Assembly (NCBI RefSeq): GCF_000003195.3
Contig: NC_012870.2
Location: 28,760,477-28,824,476, forward strand
DNA: 64,000 bases
Source: Sorghum bicolor
Taxonomy: Eukaryota; Streptophyta; Magnoliopsida; Poales; Poaceae
Direction: 5' to 3'
Shown: piece after piece, positions 1 through 11,263 of the stretch
Layout: every line of letters starts with the position of its first letter
Numbering within the stretch: position 1 is the stretch's first letter
Notes under the pieces: generated by a model
Database searches by the model: none
What the model saw: only the letters and a program-made list of their open reading frames with translations
What the model was told of the DNA's origin: nothing
Made by a program: the position numbers and the translations under genes

Positions 1-2397
1 TAATATAGCCACCTGTACCATGCAAAACACTATGATAGTTAAATGTTCTGGGGAAAGATGCATACTAATACTTTGTGTCCAGGAATGAGCATTAAAATAA
101 GGGGGGTAGATTTTCCTATCAATCCTATCGTGTTGGGTTCAGAAGGTTTAGATATGATATTGGGAATGAGATGGTTGGCCATGTTTAAGGGTACTATTCA
201 GTGTGCTGAAAAGTCAGTTGCTCTAACAGCACCTAGTGGGGACAGAATTGAGGTCAGAGTTTCTATGTCACCTAGCAGTGAAGGAACATTTTACCATGTG
301 AGCAGTGAGTCAGTAGAGGATATCCGAGTTGTGAAAGAGTTTCCTGATGTGTTTCTAGAGGATTTGCCAGGTATGCCACCTGAACGTGAGATTGAATTTG
401 TTATTGATTTATTACCTGGTACTGCACCCATATCTAAGAGACCATATAGAATGGCCGTTAATGAGTTAGAAGAACTTAAGAAATAACTAAGGGAGTTACA
501 GTCTAAAGGGTATATCCGTCCTAGTTCCTCACCTTGGGGAGCTCCAGTTATCTTTGTAGAAAAGAAGGATTGGACATAGAGGATGTGTGTAGACTATAGA
601 TCTTTGAATGAGGTCACAATTAAGAACAAATACCCTTTGCCTAGAATAGAAGACTTGTTTGATGAGTTGAAAGGAGCTTGTGTGTTTTCCAAGATAGATC
701 TGAGGTCAGGTTATCACTAGTTGAGGATTAAACCTAGTGATATTCCAAAGACTGCCTTCACCACCAGATATGGGCTTTATGAGTATACAGTTATGTCATT
801 TGGGTTAACTAATGCTCCAGCTTACTTTATGTATCTGATGAATAAAGTTTTTATGGAGTATTTAGATAAGTTTGTGGTAGTATTTTTTGATGATATCTTG
901 ATCTACTCCAAGACTGAGGAAGAACATGAGGAACACCTGAGACTTGTGTTGCACAAGTTGAGGGAACATCAGCTCTATGCTAAATTGAGTAAGTGTGACT
1001 TCTGGTTGAAGGAAGTGTCTTTTCTGGGTCATGTCATATCCAATGGTGGAGTTGCTGTTAGTCTGAAGAATGTGGCGGATGTTCTTAAGTGGAGTCCACC
1101 TCGGACAGTTGGAGAAATCACGAGTTTTCTTGGAATGGCTGGTTACTATCGGAGATTCATTGAAGGATTCTCTAGTATTGCTAAGCCAATGACTGCTCTG
1201 TTAGAAAAGGGTAAACCATTCAAGTGGAGTGAACAGTGTCAAGCCAGTTTTGAGGAGCTGAAGAAGAGGTTGACTACTACACCAATTCTGACTTTGCCTG
1301 ATGTGACTAAAAGTTTTTCTATCTATTGTGATGCTTCCAAGCAAGGTTTGGGATGTGTACTGATGCAAGAGGCAAAAGTGATTGCCTATGCATCTAGACA
1401 GTTGAAGAAACATGAGGTGAATTATCCGACTCATTATCTTGAGTTAGCAGCTGTGGTTCATTCACTGAAGATCTGGAGACACTATATTCTGGGTCGTAAG
1501 TGTGACATCTACACGGATCATAAGAGCTTGAAATACATCTTCACTCAAAATGACTTGAACTTGACGTAGAGAAGATGGTTAGAATTGATCAAGGATTATG
1601 AACTGGAGATCCATTACCACCTTGGCAAAGCTAATGTAGTTGCTGATGCTCTGAGTAGAAAGAGTCAAGTGAATATGTTGGAAGCCACGGAGTTACCAAT
1701 GGAGCTACTGGCAGAATTTGAATATCTCAACTTGGGGTTTGTTGCCAACACCCAAGGTACTTCTATGGATATAGAACCAACTCTAGAGCAAGAGATCAGG
1801 AAGGGCCAGAAAGATGATGAAGAGATCAAAAAGATACTAAAGCTGCTAGAGGAAGGTAGAGCACCTGGATTTAGAGTTGATCAGGAAGGAATTGTTTGGC
1901 ACAAGGACCGATTGTGTGTGCCCGATATTCAGAGAATCAAGGATGTGATACTGAAGGAGTGCCATGAGTCTTCTTACTCTATTCATCCAGGAGGTACTAA
2001 AATGTACTAGGACTTGAAGCAAAACTATTGGTGGCCTGGTATGAAGAAAGATATCAGAGAATATGTGGCATTATGTGACACTTGTCAGAGAGTGAAGGAA
2101 GAACATCAGAGGCCAGCAGGATGTTGCAACCTTTGAAGATACCTGAGTGGAAATGGGATGAGATCAGCATGGATTTCATAATGGGATTGCCTAGATCACA
2201 ACGAGGTTATGACTCCATATGGGTTGTAGTTGATCGGTTGACCAAGGTAGCTCATTTCATATCGGTCAAGACTACCTACCATGGAGGGCAGATAGCAGAA
2301 AAGTATATGGAACGGATTGTGTGTCTGTATGGAGTTCCTAAGAGGATTGTGTCTGATAGGGGTACACAGTTTACATCAAAGTTTTGGGAGAAGCTAC
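1..2397 (+). pseudogene. pol: TEK-1 pol, first part: protease end, RT, RNase H, integrase N-half (broken)
   Basis: In order: the retropepsin C-terminal part (LGMRWL near 160), RT (MCVDYRSLN near 580-610, active-site FFDD near 885-896, normally F/Y-x-DD), RNase H ([10 protein letters not shown] near 1324), the integrase zinc-finger region and the first integrase catalytic residues (MDFIMGLP near 2170, SDRGTQF near 2355). The frame is broken by stops at 484-486, 577-579, 718-720, 1567-1569 and 2008-2010. All five fall where relatives have glutamine, so CAG or CAA became TAG or TAA. There is also a one-base deletion near 2121. The reading stops at the solo LTR at 2398. Non-functional. Confidence 0.88.
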
Positions 2398-4042
2398 TGT
2401 TGGGTATTCTTAACATCATTACCAAAAGTAGACTTAGTTCTCTAAATCTAGTAACGGTGCCAGAAATACCAAACCTATCCCTCATACCACTTAAGCCAAG
2501 TTGTCATCCCCAGCATGACATGAGAGACGCGGTATTGAAATATGCAATTGCTCTTCTAAATAAATAATGAATGGGATCTGCAAGCGCACAGATTAATACC
2601 GATGTAGCATTTTAACCGGGAAGTATTCCAGGTATCGTTATTTATATTTTTACCACTGGGAAGGGATTAGCAATCATCACTATTGATTACAGAATAGAAT
2701 ATGAGATTGAGTATCTATCATTGCATGTATAATTGAGAACATTATATCTAACTCTTCATAGTGTCACATAAAAGATATATGAAATAATAATAGTGACAAG
2801 GATAACTAATCTGATCTAGCCACATAATAAATATGATAAGCACCTCAATTAGATACTCTAGAAAGTCATTAGCATGGTATTAGAACGAACTACAAGAATA
2901 TTCCCTAAGTTATTCTCAACTATATAGTCTAGCATTATCATAGTTAGTGCAAGCATACTTAGCAATCATTGTGAGACAAGACTACGCCCATGCATAGTGA
3001 TATTAGCAAGGTAAATGAGAAACATAGCAATCACTCCCCTGTAATAATGTTGCTCTGCCAGCCCAATACACGAGAGGGGGACTATATAAGAATCAATGAA
3101 GCTGTCACTATCACGAACTACCCCAAGATCTGGCATATTGGGTACAATCGCAGATAAATATGGTATAAGCACCATGCCTACACAATATCTATCATTTACC
3201 CATGGATCCGATGGATAAACGCTATACGATCCTAAGCATGTATATAGATGCAATCTAACTAAGCCAAGTACATAACTATGATAAACTAAGAACAATATAA
3301 TCTTGAATATAAACAAGTAGAGCAAAGTCATAAGCAATATATTGAAGTAGAACAAAGTCATATTCATAATATTGAAGAACAAAGATAATTAGAAAGCAAT
3401 TAGAAGCACAATTAGAGAATTACCAAGAATCCTCTTGACAGATCCGGAAACCAATCGAAGAATGACTCCTTCTAGTTCTAATCCTATGTAGCTATGCTAA
3501 TCTAGATGTCTAATTGATGTGGTGGCTCTAATCTTGATCAGGGGCTTCTTCTCCCTTGAGGAATAATGAATTAGGGTTGAGAGGCTCTCTCCTCCAGGGG
3601 CCAGGGGGTCTGGTTTTATAGTCTCTTCAAGTGAATATGGGCCGTTGGATCAAACCGACTTAGATTGTATGGTTTAGATTCATCCTTTAGGTCGGTGGAG
3701 ATCTCCCACGAAGCAGAGTCCTGATTGGACTCAGGGAGGGGGCGGGCGCCCAGGGGAACAGGGCGGGCGCCCTGCCTCTGGCCCCGTTTCGTCTCCGCTT
3801 CGGTCTCGTGGCTTTTGGAGTCTTCTAGATGTAAGATAATTGCGCGACACGTTAATATCTCTATGTAATCCCGACGTGTGGGCCTTTCTTCCGTGTTTCT
3901 TGATAACCCCCTGCAGAAACAGACAAACACCAAAACTCGTGGAATTCTGTCAGATAAAACCCTAAGTCTAGATGTTGATTTCATTTGGATCCTTTTCTTT
4001 ATTTATTTGATAATTAATTTTGATACTTAAGGACCGTCAATA
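2398..4042 (-). mobile_element. Solo LTR of an Athila-like family
   Basis: A 1645-bp sequence starts TGTTGGGTAT and ends GACCGTCAATA (the last CA mutated to TA). It is flanked by perfect GCTAC duplications (2393-2397 and 4043-4047). No internal region is present, so this is a solo LTR left by recombination between two LTRs. On the minus strand it reads TATTGACGGTCC onward, like the LTRs of ATH-C, ATH-D and ATH-G. It contains the telobox-like AAACCCTAA (3957-3965), twin GC boxes (3740-3751, 3761-3772), a CTATAAAA box (3614-3621, minus) and the end hairpin at 2576-2593. It splits the TEK-1 integrase frame. Confidence 0.93.
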
Positions 4043-4047
4043 GCTAC

Positions 4048-4868
4048 ATGATGCTATTTGAATAGAACTCAGATTCAGTACAACTTATCACCCTCAGTCC
4101 GATGGTTAGACTGAGGGAGTCAACCAAATAGTGGAGGATATGCTTAGGTCTTGTGCTTTGCAGTATGGAGATAGTTGGGATACTAGTTTGACCTACGCTG
4201 AGTTCTCCTATAACAATAGTTATCAGACTAGTCTTAAGATGTCTCCTTTTGAGGCCTTATATGGAAGAAAGTGTAGGACTCCATTGTTCTGGAATCAGAC
4301 TGGTGAAAGGCAAGTGTTCGGCCCTAATTCATTGAGAATAGCCGAAGAGAAAGTTCAGTTCATCCGACAGACTCTGAAAACTGCGCAGTCTAGACAGAAA
4401 AGTTATGCAGATGTGAGACGTAGAGAACTTGTGTTTCAGGCAGGTGATTATGTATACTTGAAAGTGTCTCCGATGAGAGGTTTAAAGAGGTTCAATGTCA
4501 AGGGAAAACTAGCTCCTAGATATGTTGGTCCTTTCAAGATTTTGGAAAGGAAAGGAGAAGTGGCTTATCAGCTTGAGTTGCCTGATAGTTTATCCAATGT
4601 GCATAATGTTTTCCATGTCTCCCAATTCAAGAAATGTTTGAGAGTGCCTGAGGAACAGTTGCCACTAGAGGAACTGGATTTACAGGATGATCTAACTTAT
4701 GAAGAAAGTTCTATTAAAGTTTTAGAAATGGCAGAGAGAATTACCAGGAGTAAGACTATCAGGATGTGTAAAGTACAATGGAAAAATCATTCTGAGGAAG
4801 AGGCAACATGGGAAAGAGAAGATGATCTGATATCAAAATACCCTCAGTTGTTCTTTGGTTCATCCTAA
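4048..4868 (+). pseudogene. pol: TEK-1 pol, second part: integrase C-half and chromodomain
   Basis: This continues the integrase after the solo LTR: the catalytic-core end (YHPQSDG, then a TAG at 4107-4109 where relatives have Gln), the GPF/WEGPF-like C-terminal module (YVGPFKILERKG near 4530) and a C-terminal chromodomain (CKVQWKNHSEEEATWE near 4765-4815). A further TGA lies at 4059-4061. From 4131 the frame is open for 245 codons to TAA at 4866-4868. The chromodomain is the feature that assigns TEK-1 to the chromoviruses, where it is thought to steer integration toward heterochromatin. Confidence 0.88.
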
Positions 4869-4888
4869 TCTCGAGGACGAGATTCTTT

Positions 4889-4903
4889 TAAGGGAGGTAG
4901 GTT
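4889..4903 (+). other. TEK-1 polypurine tract
   Basis: A purine run TAAGGGAGGTAGG lies directly before the 3' LTR, the position that primes plus-strand synthesis. It follows CTCGAGGACGAG (4870-4881), which is also seen before the ATH-C polypurine tract. Confidence 0.75.
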
Positions 4904-7878
4904 TATAACACTCCAAATTTTGAAATTCAAATTTTAGTTTAAATTTGATTTAATTTTGGCTTAGTTTGAAATTTTGGGCATTTATTAAATAATTTACAAA
5001 AATAAATAAAATGAAATATAAGATTGAAACATGATTGAACTGCATTCATGCTGCTGCATAATTTTTTGTTTGATTTTTATTTGCTTGTGCTCGATTTAAT
5101 TTTGGAAGCAAGAAAGAAAATAGGAAGATCAATTTGTTTCTCAAATTTAAAAAAAATAAAAGCTTTTCTCTCTCTCCTGGGCCGGCCTCCCCTTCCCCTC
5201 GGCCCAGCCGCCCCGCACCTCCCCCTATCTCCCGCGCGGCCCGCAGCAGCGCCGCGGCCCAGCTGCCCGCACTCCGCTCCCCTCCCCTCCCCTCACTGCC
5301 GCCAGCTGTGGCTGACCAGTGGGCCCTGCAGGTGGGGCCCACTCGCAAGGGGGTCATCTTCAACGCCCGGCCGACTCGGAAACGGCCGCGCCGCCGCCCC
5401 GAAGACCGCGATGCGCGCCTCCCTAGGTTCACCACATCGTATAAATAGGCCTCGGCATTGCCCGCACGCGCCCTAGCCGCCTTTGAAGCCCTAGCCACCT
5501 TCGAAACTCGAGAAACCCTAAGCCGCCGCGCCGCCGTCGAGTTCGTCAAGCCCCGCGCCGCCGTCGCAGTCGCACTCGCCTCCCCGCTACTGGAATCGCC
5601 GAGGTAAGCCGCGCATCGCGCTCGTCGCGTCGAGCCGCCTCCGTTCGTGCCCTCGGCGAGCTTCTCGAGCCCCGTAGCGCCGCGCCCGTGCCCTCGCCGA
5701 CGGCGGCCATGGCGCCGCCGTCTCTGCTCGCCGCGCCACCGCAGCCAGTCGCGTCGCCGCGCGCGCGCTGGCCCCTACGCGACCCCGGTCCACCATGGAC
5801 TGGTGGACCAGCCGTGTCTCGCCCCGGTCCACGCCGCCACCGTGGACCGGCCAGCCGCAGGCCGCCACGTGACCAAGCCGGCCACGCGCCCGAGCCGCCC
5901 CTGCGCTTTTTGCAAAAACCCCCTGGCTTTATTCAAAATCAACCCGCGGTCCAACTCTGTTATAGTTTTATTTAAATTATGCCCCTGGTTTTGCATAATA
6001 GCCCCTGTAGCTATTAGAATTTACAGATTTGATCCAAAACTCTTTTTAATTCAGTTTTAATTAGTTTTAAATACGAAAAATAGTTCAGTTAATCTACAGA
6101 TTTGCCATCCAACTTGTTTTAGCCATAACTTTTGCGTCTTAGTTCCGATTTAGGTGATTCTGGTCGCTATAGTTTCGTCTCGTCGAGTAGAATACAGTAG
6201 TGCAATTGCTTTCTGCTTTTTAATGCTTTGGTGTACTGTTTCTGATTAAGCTTGTTTTCTTGCATGTATTGCTTCGATTGTGTGATGATTGTCGCGTATA
6301 GCCAACGAGACGCTTGTGAAGGAAGAATAGTAGGATCCCGCTGAGTTCGAGCAACCCGACTACGATCAAGGCAAGTGCAGACACCGTTTGATCATTCTGA
6401 ACCTACTCATTATTGTCATTTACTTTACTTGCATGTGTCCAATGAATGCAAACCCTAAGGACCTGACTAGCTTCACTTATTATTCCTTGTTCACCTGGGG
6501 TTATGTATATGGGTAGACTAGGTTATACTAGGTATGCTTAGCCACTCTACTCATCTCATACACATGCCTAAACAAGTAATACTCTCTACTCAACTTGATG
6601 CTTAAACTGTGCTGAATCTTTGGTCACTGCGGTGATGGCGATGTTGGATGCTTATGAGCATCGTGATGATGGTGATGACAGGGGGAGCGGGTACTGTTGG
6701 TGGTCTAGTTGCCGGGCGTATCCGTCTCTGCTCTCCGTAAGGACTTAGTCATGGAGCGCCCCCCTAGGACATACAGTGCAGCTCCAAGCTATATGGCTCT
6801 GGCTTGACTAATTAGCAGGACCTCCACTAGTAGGGTGTTACTTTTCGGGTAGGCGTGAGGAAGTAACTTGGGTAATGAATATTAAGTTGTCGGTTGCTCG
6901 GTACGCCATCGCTATGGGTATCAACTACCGAGCGCCCCGGCAAAAACTTGCGAGTGGCATCCTATTAGTTGGACCCTGTGAAAGGTCTCATAGTAAGACC
7001 CTGCCTGCTCACCTTGGTAGTGTTTTGGGGAGTCATGACCCTAGGAAAATGGGAATCATGACTTGGAGTGAACGTGCACACCTCTGCAGAGTGTAAAACT
7101 AATATATCAGCCGTGCTCACGGTCACGAGCGGCCTAGACTCTCACATGATGAGCAAATTGGATTCACTAGATACTTGGAGATGGAACTTGACGAGGTTGC
7201 TACCTCGTGCTTTGGCGGAATGGCTATTCCATGTTGGCAGGATTGCTAGCCTGTGTTAATATTTGGGGTTAATCCCCGGACTACAATAACTATTAGGATA
7301 GTCAATTAAAAGATGCTAATTACTACTTACACTAAATAAGGGTTGGGTTTATGCTACTCACAATTAGTAGTAGGTTGTTCTAATAATAGAGTTATAATTA
7401 AAAGTGATCAACTAAAATGATACTGCAGTCAAACCAAGTCAGCTTTACCTTGTTTTAAGCCTTGCATGTCATTACTTTCTGTCTGTGCTTGCTGAGTTCG
7501 ACATGAACTCACCCTTGCTATAATCATTAAAGGTTGCTCGGACGATCAAGAGTACAATTGTGACTTCCCTGAGGACTACCCTGAGTCACCTGGTTGTTAG
7601 GCTCATGTGATTCTGCCGTCGACCTTCCTGTGGCAAGGTGGTCCTGCTACGTCGGCGTTTTGTTTCCCCTTTTTATTATGGAACATTTTAGCTTATGCTT
7701 CCCGTTCGTACTTTGATATGCATTTGGCTTGTAATAATGGTACTTTACTCTCATTTATGTAATTTCTTTGAACATTATGTTTTGTACCATTGATGATGTC
7801 GATCCATGTGTGTGAATTTGAGATCCTAGCGCACATGTGATTTGGCACCCGAATGCTCTTTTACATCCGGGTGTGACA
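4904..7878 (+). repeat. TEK-1 3' LTR
   Basis: About 2975 bp from TATAACACTCC (the canonical TG mutated to TA) to GTGTGACA. The first kilobase is AT-rich, followed by a strongly GC-rich, CpG-rich block (about 5170-5900) around a TATAAATA box at 5440-5447. The frames open in the GC-rich block have no recognisable domains and are composition artefacts. A strong splice donor (GAG|GTAAGC at 5601-5608) lies about 130 bp past the expected start site. From 6000 to 7870 I see only noncoding LTR sequence with GAT-rich stretches near 6640-6680. Confidence 0.82.
5440..5447 (+). promoter_or_regulatory. TATA box of TEK-1 LTR
   Basis: TATAAATA sits at the downstream edge of the GC-rich block, followed after about 30 bp by a C/T-rich leader with CCCTAG repeats and AAACCCTAA near 5513-5521. 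It is the best candidate for the LTR promoter. Confidence 0.6.
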
Positions 7879-8575
7879 TGTAGGCGTGGTGCTTAGATAT
7901 TATTTACCTGCAAATGTATCCTATTGGCCGGGTTGTGTGGTAGTTCACGATGGTGACAGCTTCGTTGATTCTTATATAGTCCACCCTCCGTTAGTAGGAC
8001 ATGCAGAATTTGTATTGCGGAGTAAGTCTTGCTATGTTCTGATTTACTTTAGCAATGTTCCTTATACATGAATGAAGAGTCTTTTGTGCTATATATGATC
8101 TTGTAGATGCCTAGAGTAGATTGTCACTTAGTAGATATTAGATAAATAGAATCCATTCTCTAGCTAATCCGATGTCACCTTACATTTATATGGAGTAGTC
8201 TATTTCTAATCGCTGTGTTATTTACCCATGAGCTATATTTCATTATCTTTATTATTATGGCTTACCCCCTACCAAAACAAGTGACTGTGTGAGGAGTTTC
8301 TCATTAGTAATCATGTTCTTGCAAGTTTATCTCTAGTCTATGCCTTGATAGATTTTACCCCTGTTTTCACTTTCGCCGTTCTCTTAAGCAAAATTATAAA
8401 TAACGATACCTGGAATACTTTTCTTGGTGAAATGCTACAATGAGGTATTTTATCGGTGCGCCTGCGGATAGATTATTTTCTAGAGAGCCTTCATATTCAT
8501 AAATACCTTAGTACACTCTAGCGCCATGCTGGGGATGACAACCTAGTATTCAAGTGGTGTTAGCATGTGTCAACA
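7879..8575 (+). repeat. HOST-B 5' LTR fragment
   Basis: This matches the 3' part of the ATH-G LTR in opposite orientation (for example GCGTGGTGCTTAGAT near 7884, and ACATGAATGAAGAGTC near 8066), ending GTCAACA at 8575. Its upstream part was displaced by TEK-1 and lies outside the window. No coding content. Confidence 0.85.
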
Positions 8576-8583
8576 AGCATTTC

Positions 8584-8601
8584 TAGCGTCGTTGCCGGGG
8601 A
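8584..8601 (+). other. HOST-B primer-binding site
   Basis: TAGCGTCGTTGCCGGGGA differs at two positions (G to A, C to T) from the TGGCGCCGTTGCCGGGGA form typical of Athila/Tat-lineage elements, usually assigned to tRNA-Asp. It lies eight bases after the LTR end. Confidence 0.75.
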
Positions 8602-8864
8602 ATGGTAAGGAAAGTTAGGAAGTCGGTCAAGGTTACGCACATAAAATATTAGACTAGACTATGGAGAAATAATTGCATGAACAACTACTGTAAAAATGAG
8701 AAATCATAACAAGGCACCTCTACTTTGGCAGGTTCACCCTGTTGTTTTTCTATGTTTATATTTTTATACAGGGTATATCAGGATTGACTTTGGTACATTT
8801 AACTCTTCATCATGAGAACTAAAGCAATCAAGAAAGAAGAAGCTAGCCACCAATTGTTGAAGCT

Positions 8865-9950
8865 ATGGCACAGAATACCCTACAAGAATTCTCTACTCCA
8901 AGCCTTGAGACCATTCTAACTGGTCCAAGATTTGAAGTAGAAGAAGGAGCACCCAAGTTCGAGCTCAAGTCAAGCCTCATCAATTTGGCGCAAGCTACAC
9001 AATTCAGTGCAAAGGCACATGAAGATGCTAGTACACGCTTGTAGAATTTCTTAGAGATTGGAAGTACAATCAGCATCAACAGAGTTGACAAAGACGTCAT
9101 ACTGCTTCGCCTATTTCCATTTTCACTAGAAGAAAGAGCAAGGAAGTGGTTCTACACCAATCAAGAAAACATCAACACTTGGACGAACTTGTCAGATACC
9201 TTTCTAGCAAAGTTTTTCCCTATAGGCAAAATAGCTGCCTTAAGAGTAAATACTGTCAGTTTCCGACAGCAGAAGACAGAAACCATTCCAGAAGCATGGG
9301 AGTCTTTTCATGGATACATATCAGATTGTCCTCACCATGGAATGGCCAGATGGTTACTTATGCAAACCTTCTACCATGGATTAACCCAAAAGTCTCATGA
9401 GTGCTTAGATGTATCTGCTAAGGGATCATTTTTGGAGCTTACAATTGGAAAAGCAGAGATACTTTTGGACAAGATAGCAGAAAACCAAAGCTGGTTCCAA
9501 GATAAAGCTCAACATTGTCATCAAACTAAAGAAATACCCAAAGAAGTAAATGCACTATCAACCAAGATGGAAAATTTTCTCCATTGGCTTGACCAGAGGG
9601 CCAAGTACAAAAAGATTAGTGGGCCATTGAGACAACATACACATATCAACCCACTTCAAGTCAACCCAATAGCAAAGGTATGAATTCAGGTAATACTTTT
9701 AAGCAACTTTCATTAAGGGAGATAATTGCTCAACAAACTAAAACTAATGATGAAGTCAAACAAAGGCTAGATACAAATGAATCATCTTTAAAAGATATAC
9801 ACCATAAAATGGACTTTCTATTAACTGCCCTTGATGAGCAATACACTCGTAATAAAAGGGTAGAGCTTAAATTAGCAAAGCTAGCTGCTGCATTGCCTGT
9901 TGCCACTAACATTGAGCAGGTAAAGAACATAACTACTAGAGGGGGGAAAG
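8865..9950 (+). pseudogene. gag: HOST-B gag, first part (broken)
   Basis: It starts MAQNTLQEFS and closely matches the ATH-G gag. The core includes LLRLFPFSLEERARKWFY (about 9110), the conserved Gag capsid-like helix region (Retrotrans_gag type), and LTIGKAEILLDKI (about 9440). A TAG at 9042-9044 replaces the CAG seen in ATH-G, and a one-base deletion near 9610 shifts the frame. The tail reads on from 9680 in another frame up to TRGGK, where TAT-E inserted after GAAAG (9946-9950). The same protein continues in frame at 62975. Confidence 0.88.
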
Positions 9951-10436
9951 TGTCAGTGTTTTCCCCACCGGGGGTCACACCAACGAGTGAATTTGTATGC
10001 GTGCTCCCTTTCCCAGATGGTGATGCAAGAAGACACAAAGATTTTATCCTGGTTCGGGCAAGAGAAGGCCCTACGTCCAGCGGGGGGGGGAAGTTTGTAT
10101 TATCTTGCACCTAAGTGCTTGTACAGGGGCGAATACAAGTGTGGTATGGAATGAGATGGAGTATGGGAGTTCTACTGCGTAGGAGTGTAGTGTCGCCCTC
10201 GTCCCCGTCTATTCCCGGGTCTCCCCTTTTATAGCTCCAAGGAGAGGCCTAGGGTACATGTATAGGTGTCAGAGTAGGGGCCGATAGAGGCATGGCGCGC
10301 TGACCTACTCGAGGCCTCCGTACTGGCATGGTCTTGAGCCGTCCCGTCTTGGTAGCTTGATGATGATTACGCGTGCCCCCGTATCCGGCTCTGCACGCCG
10401 TCTCAGGTTGGTTCACCAGTCGCACGCCTGTACGGT
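9951..10436 (-). repeat. TAT-E 3' LTR, distal piece
   Basis: First part of the left LTR, from TGTCAGTGTTTTCC to ACGGT (10432-10436), where ATH-C inserted. On the minus strand it has CTATAAAAGG near 10226-10234, the intact LTR TATA box. The remainder resumes at 27536. Confidence 0.92.
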
Positions 10437-11263
10437 TGTTGACGGTTCTTAAGTATCAATTTTAATTATCATATAAACAAAAGAAAGGACCAATATGCAA
10501 CCAACACCTAGAATTAGGGTTTGATCTGACAGAATTCCACGAGTTTTGTTGTTTATCTATTTCTGCAGGGGGTTATCAGGAAATAAGGAAGAAAGGTCCA
10601 CATGTCGGGATTACATAGAGATATCAACGCATCGCGTAATTTTACATCATCTAGAAGACTCCAGAAGCCACGAGACCGAAGCGGAGGCAAAACTGGGCCA
10701 TGCCCAGGGCGCCCGCCCCCCTGTTGGAGCCAAATCAGGACTCTTTCGCTCGGGATATTCCACCGACCTATTGGATCAAGAAAAACATAGTACCACCTCG
10801 CCTATCGACCCAAAAACGCATAGAAGGGGAGGACTATATAAGCAAGGCCCCCTGGCCCCTGGAGAAGACATGAAGAAATTATCATAGAGACTGAGGGGTG
10901 CCCTCGAAGGAAAACCTCTTCTCTAATTAATATTTCTTTTTAGGCTTAGCAATCAATGTAAGGTAGAAATAGATCTTCTAGTTTCTACTAGATTGAGAGA
11001 GATAGAGTGGAGGTGTAGAGTGGAGGAAGCCCGGCCTGTCGGTGTCTACTCCAAGCTTGTACCTGCGGGATCAAGTTCTCCTAACCCGAAGCTTGCTCCT
11101 AGGATTCTTCAGTAATTCGACTTCTAAATTCTAGTAAGTTCTTGTTTTATTGTTCTTATGGTTTATGAGTTTACTTTAATCTCTTCGCGTAGAGTTTAGA
11201 GTAATCATTGCTGGCGTAAACGTGGTGTTTAGGCTGGGGTACTCATAGATATTCCCTGACTAG
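10437..11263 (+). repeat. ATH-C 5' LTR, first piece (U3 and R)
   Basis: TGTTGACGGTTCTTAAG onward. It has the telobox-like repeat (10514-10522), a single GC box because one unit was lost by a 21-bp deletion, TATATA at 10835-10840 and the CCCCCTGGCCCCTGG segment just downstream. It is interrupted by ATH-D after ACTAG (11259-11263). Confidence 0.93.

Larger units (their letters stand above)
1..7878 (+). mobile_element. TEK-1: Ty3/gypsy chromovirus (Tekay/Del type), 5' part outside window
   Basis: The window opens inside the protease region of a Ty3/gypsy element that runs through RT, RNase H, integrase and a C-terminal chromodomain, then a polypurine tract and an LTR of about 3 kb ending GTGTGACA at 7878. 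The domain order and chromodomain indicate the Tekay/Del lineage. Sequence resumes at 7879 inside an LTR related to that of ATH-G, so TEK-1 inserted into HOST-B. A TSD of TGTAG (7879-7883) is likely, but its partner lies outside the window. The element is interrupted by a solo LTR and is coding-defective. Confidence 0.88.

Noticed and set aside
2966..3382. Minus-strand frame of 138 codons, hydrophobic, in the solo LTR.
   Set aside because: Falls within the LTR U5 side; the homologous segments in ATH-G (29949-30272, 37678-37986) differ in frame content and length and have no shared domain.
5046..6060. Several overlapping long frames on both strands in the TEK-1 LTR.
   Set aside because: GC-rich, CpG-rich sequence lacks stop codons in all frames; the products are Arg/Pro/Ala-rich with no domain.
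10546..10887. A 100-120 codon frame recurs in the U3 of every Athila-like LTR (also near 3616-3984, 11322-11633, 17777-18088, 26406-26768, 30518-30835, 38296-38613).
   Set aside because: It lies upstream of the TATA box, so it is outside the element's normal transcript start. The nucleotide sequence is conserved over telobox and GC boxes, which can keep the frame open by itself. No recognisable domain.
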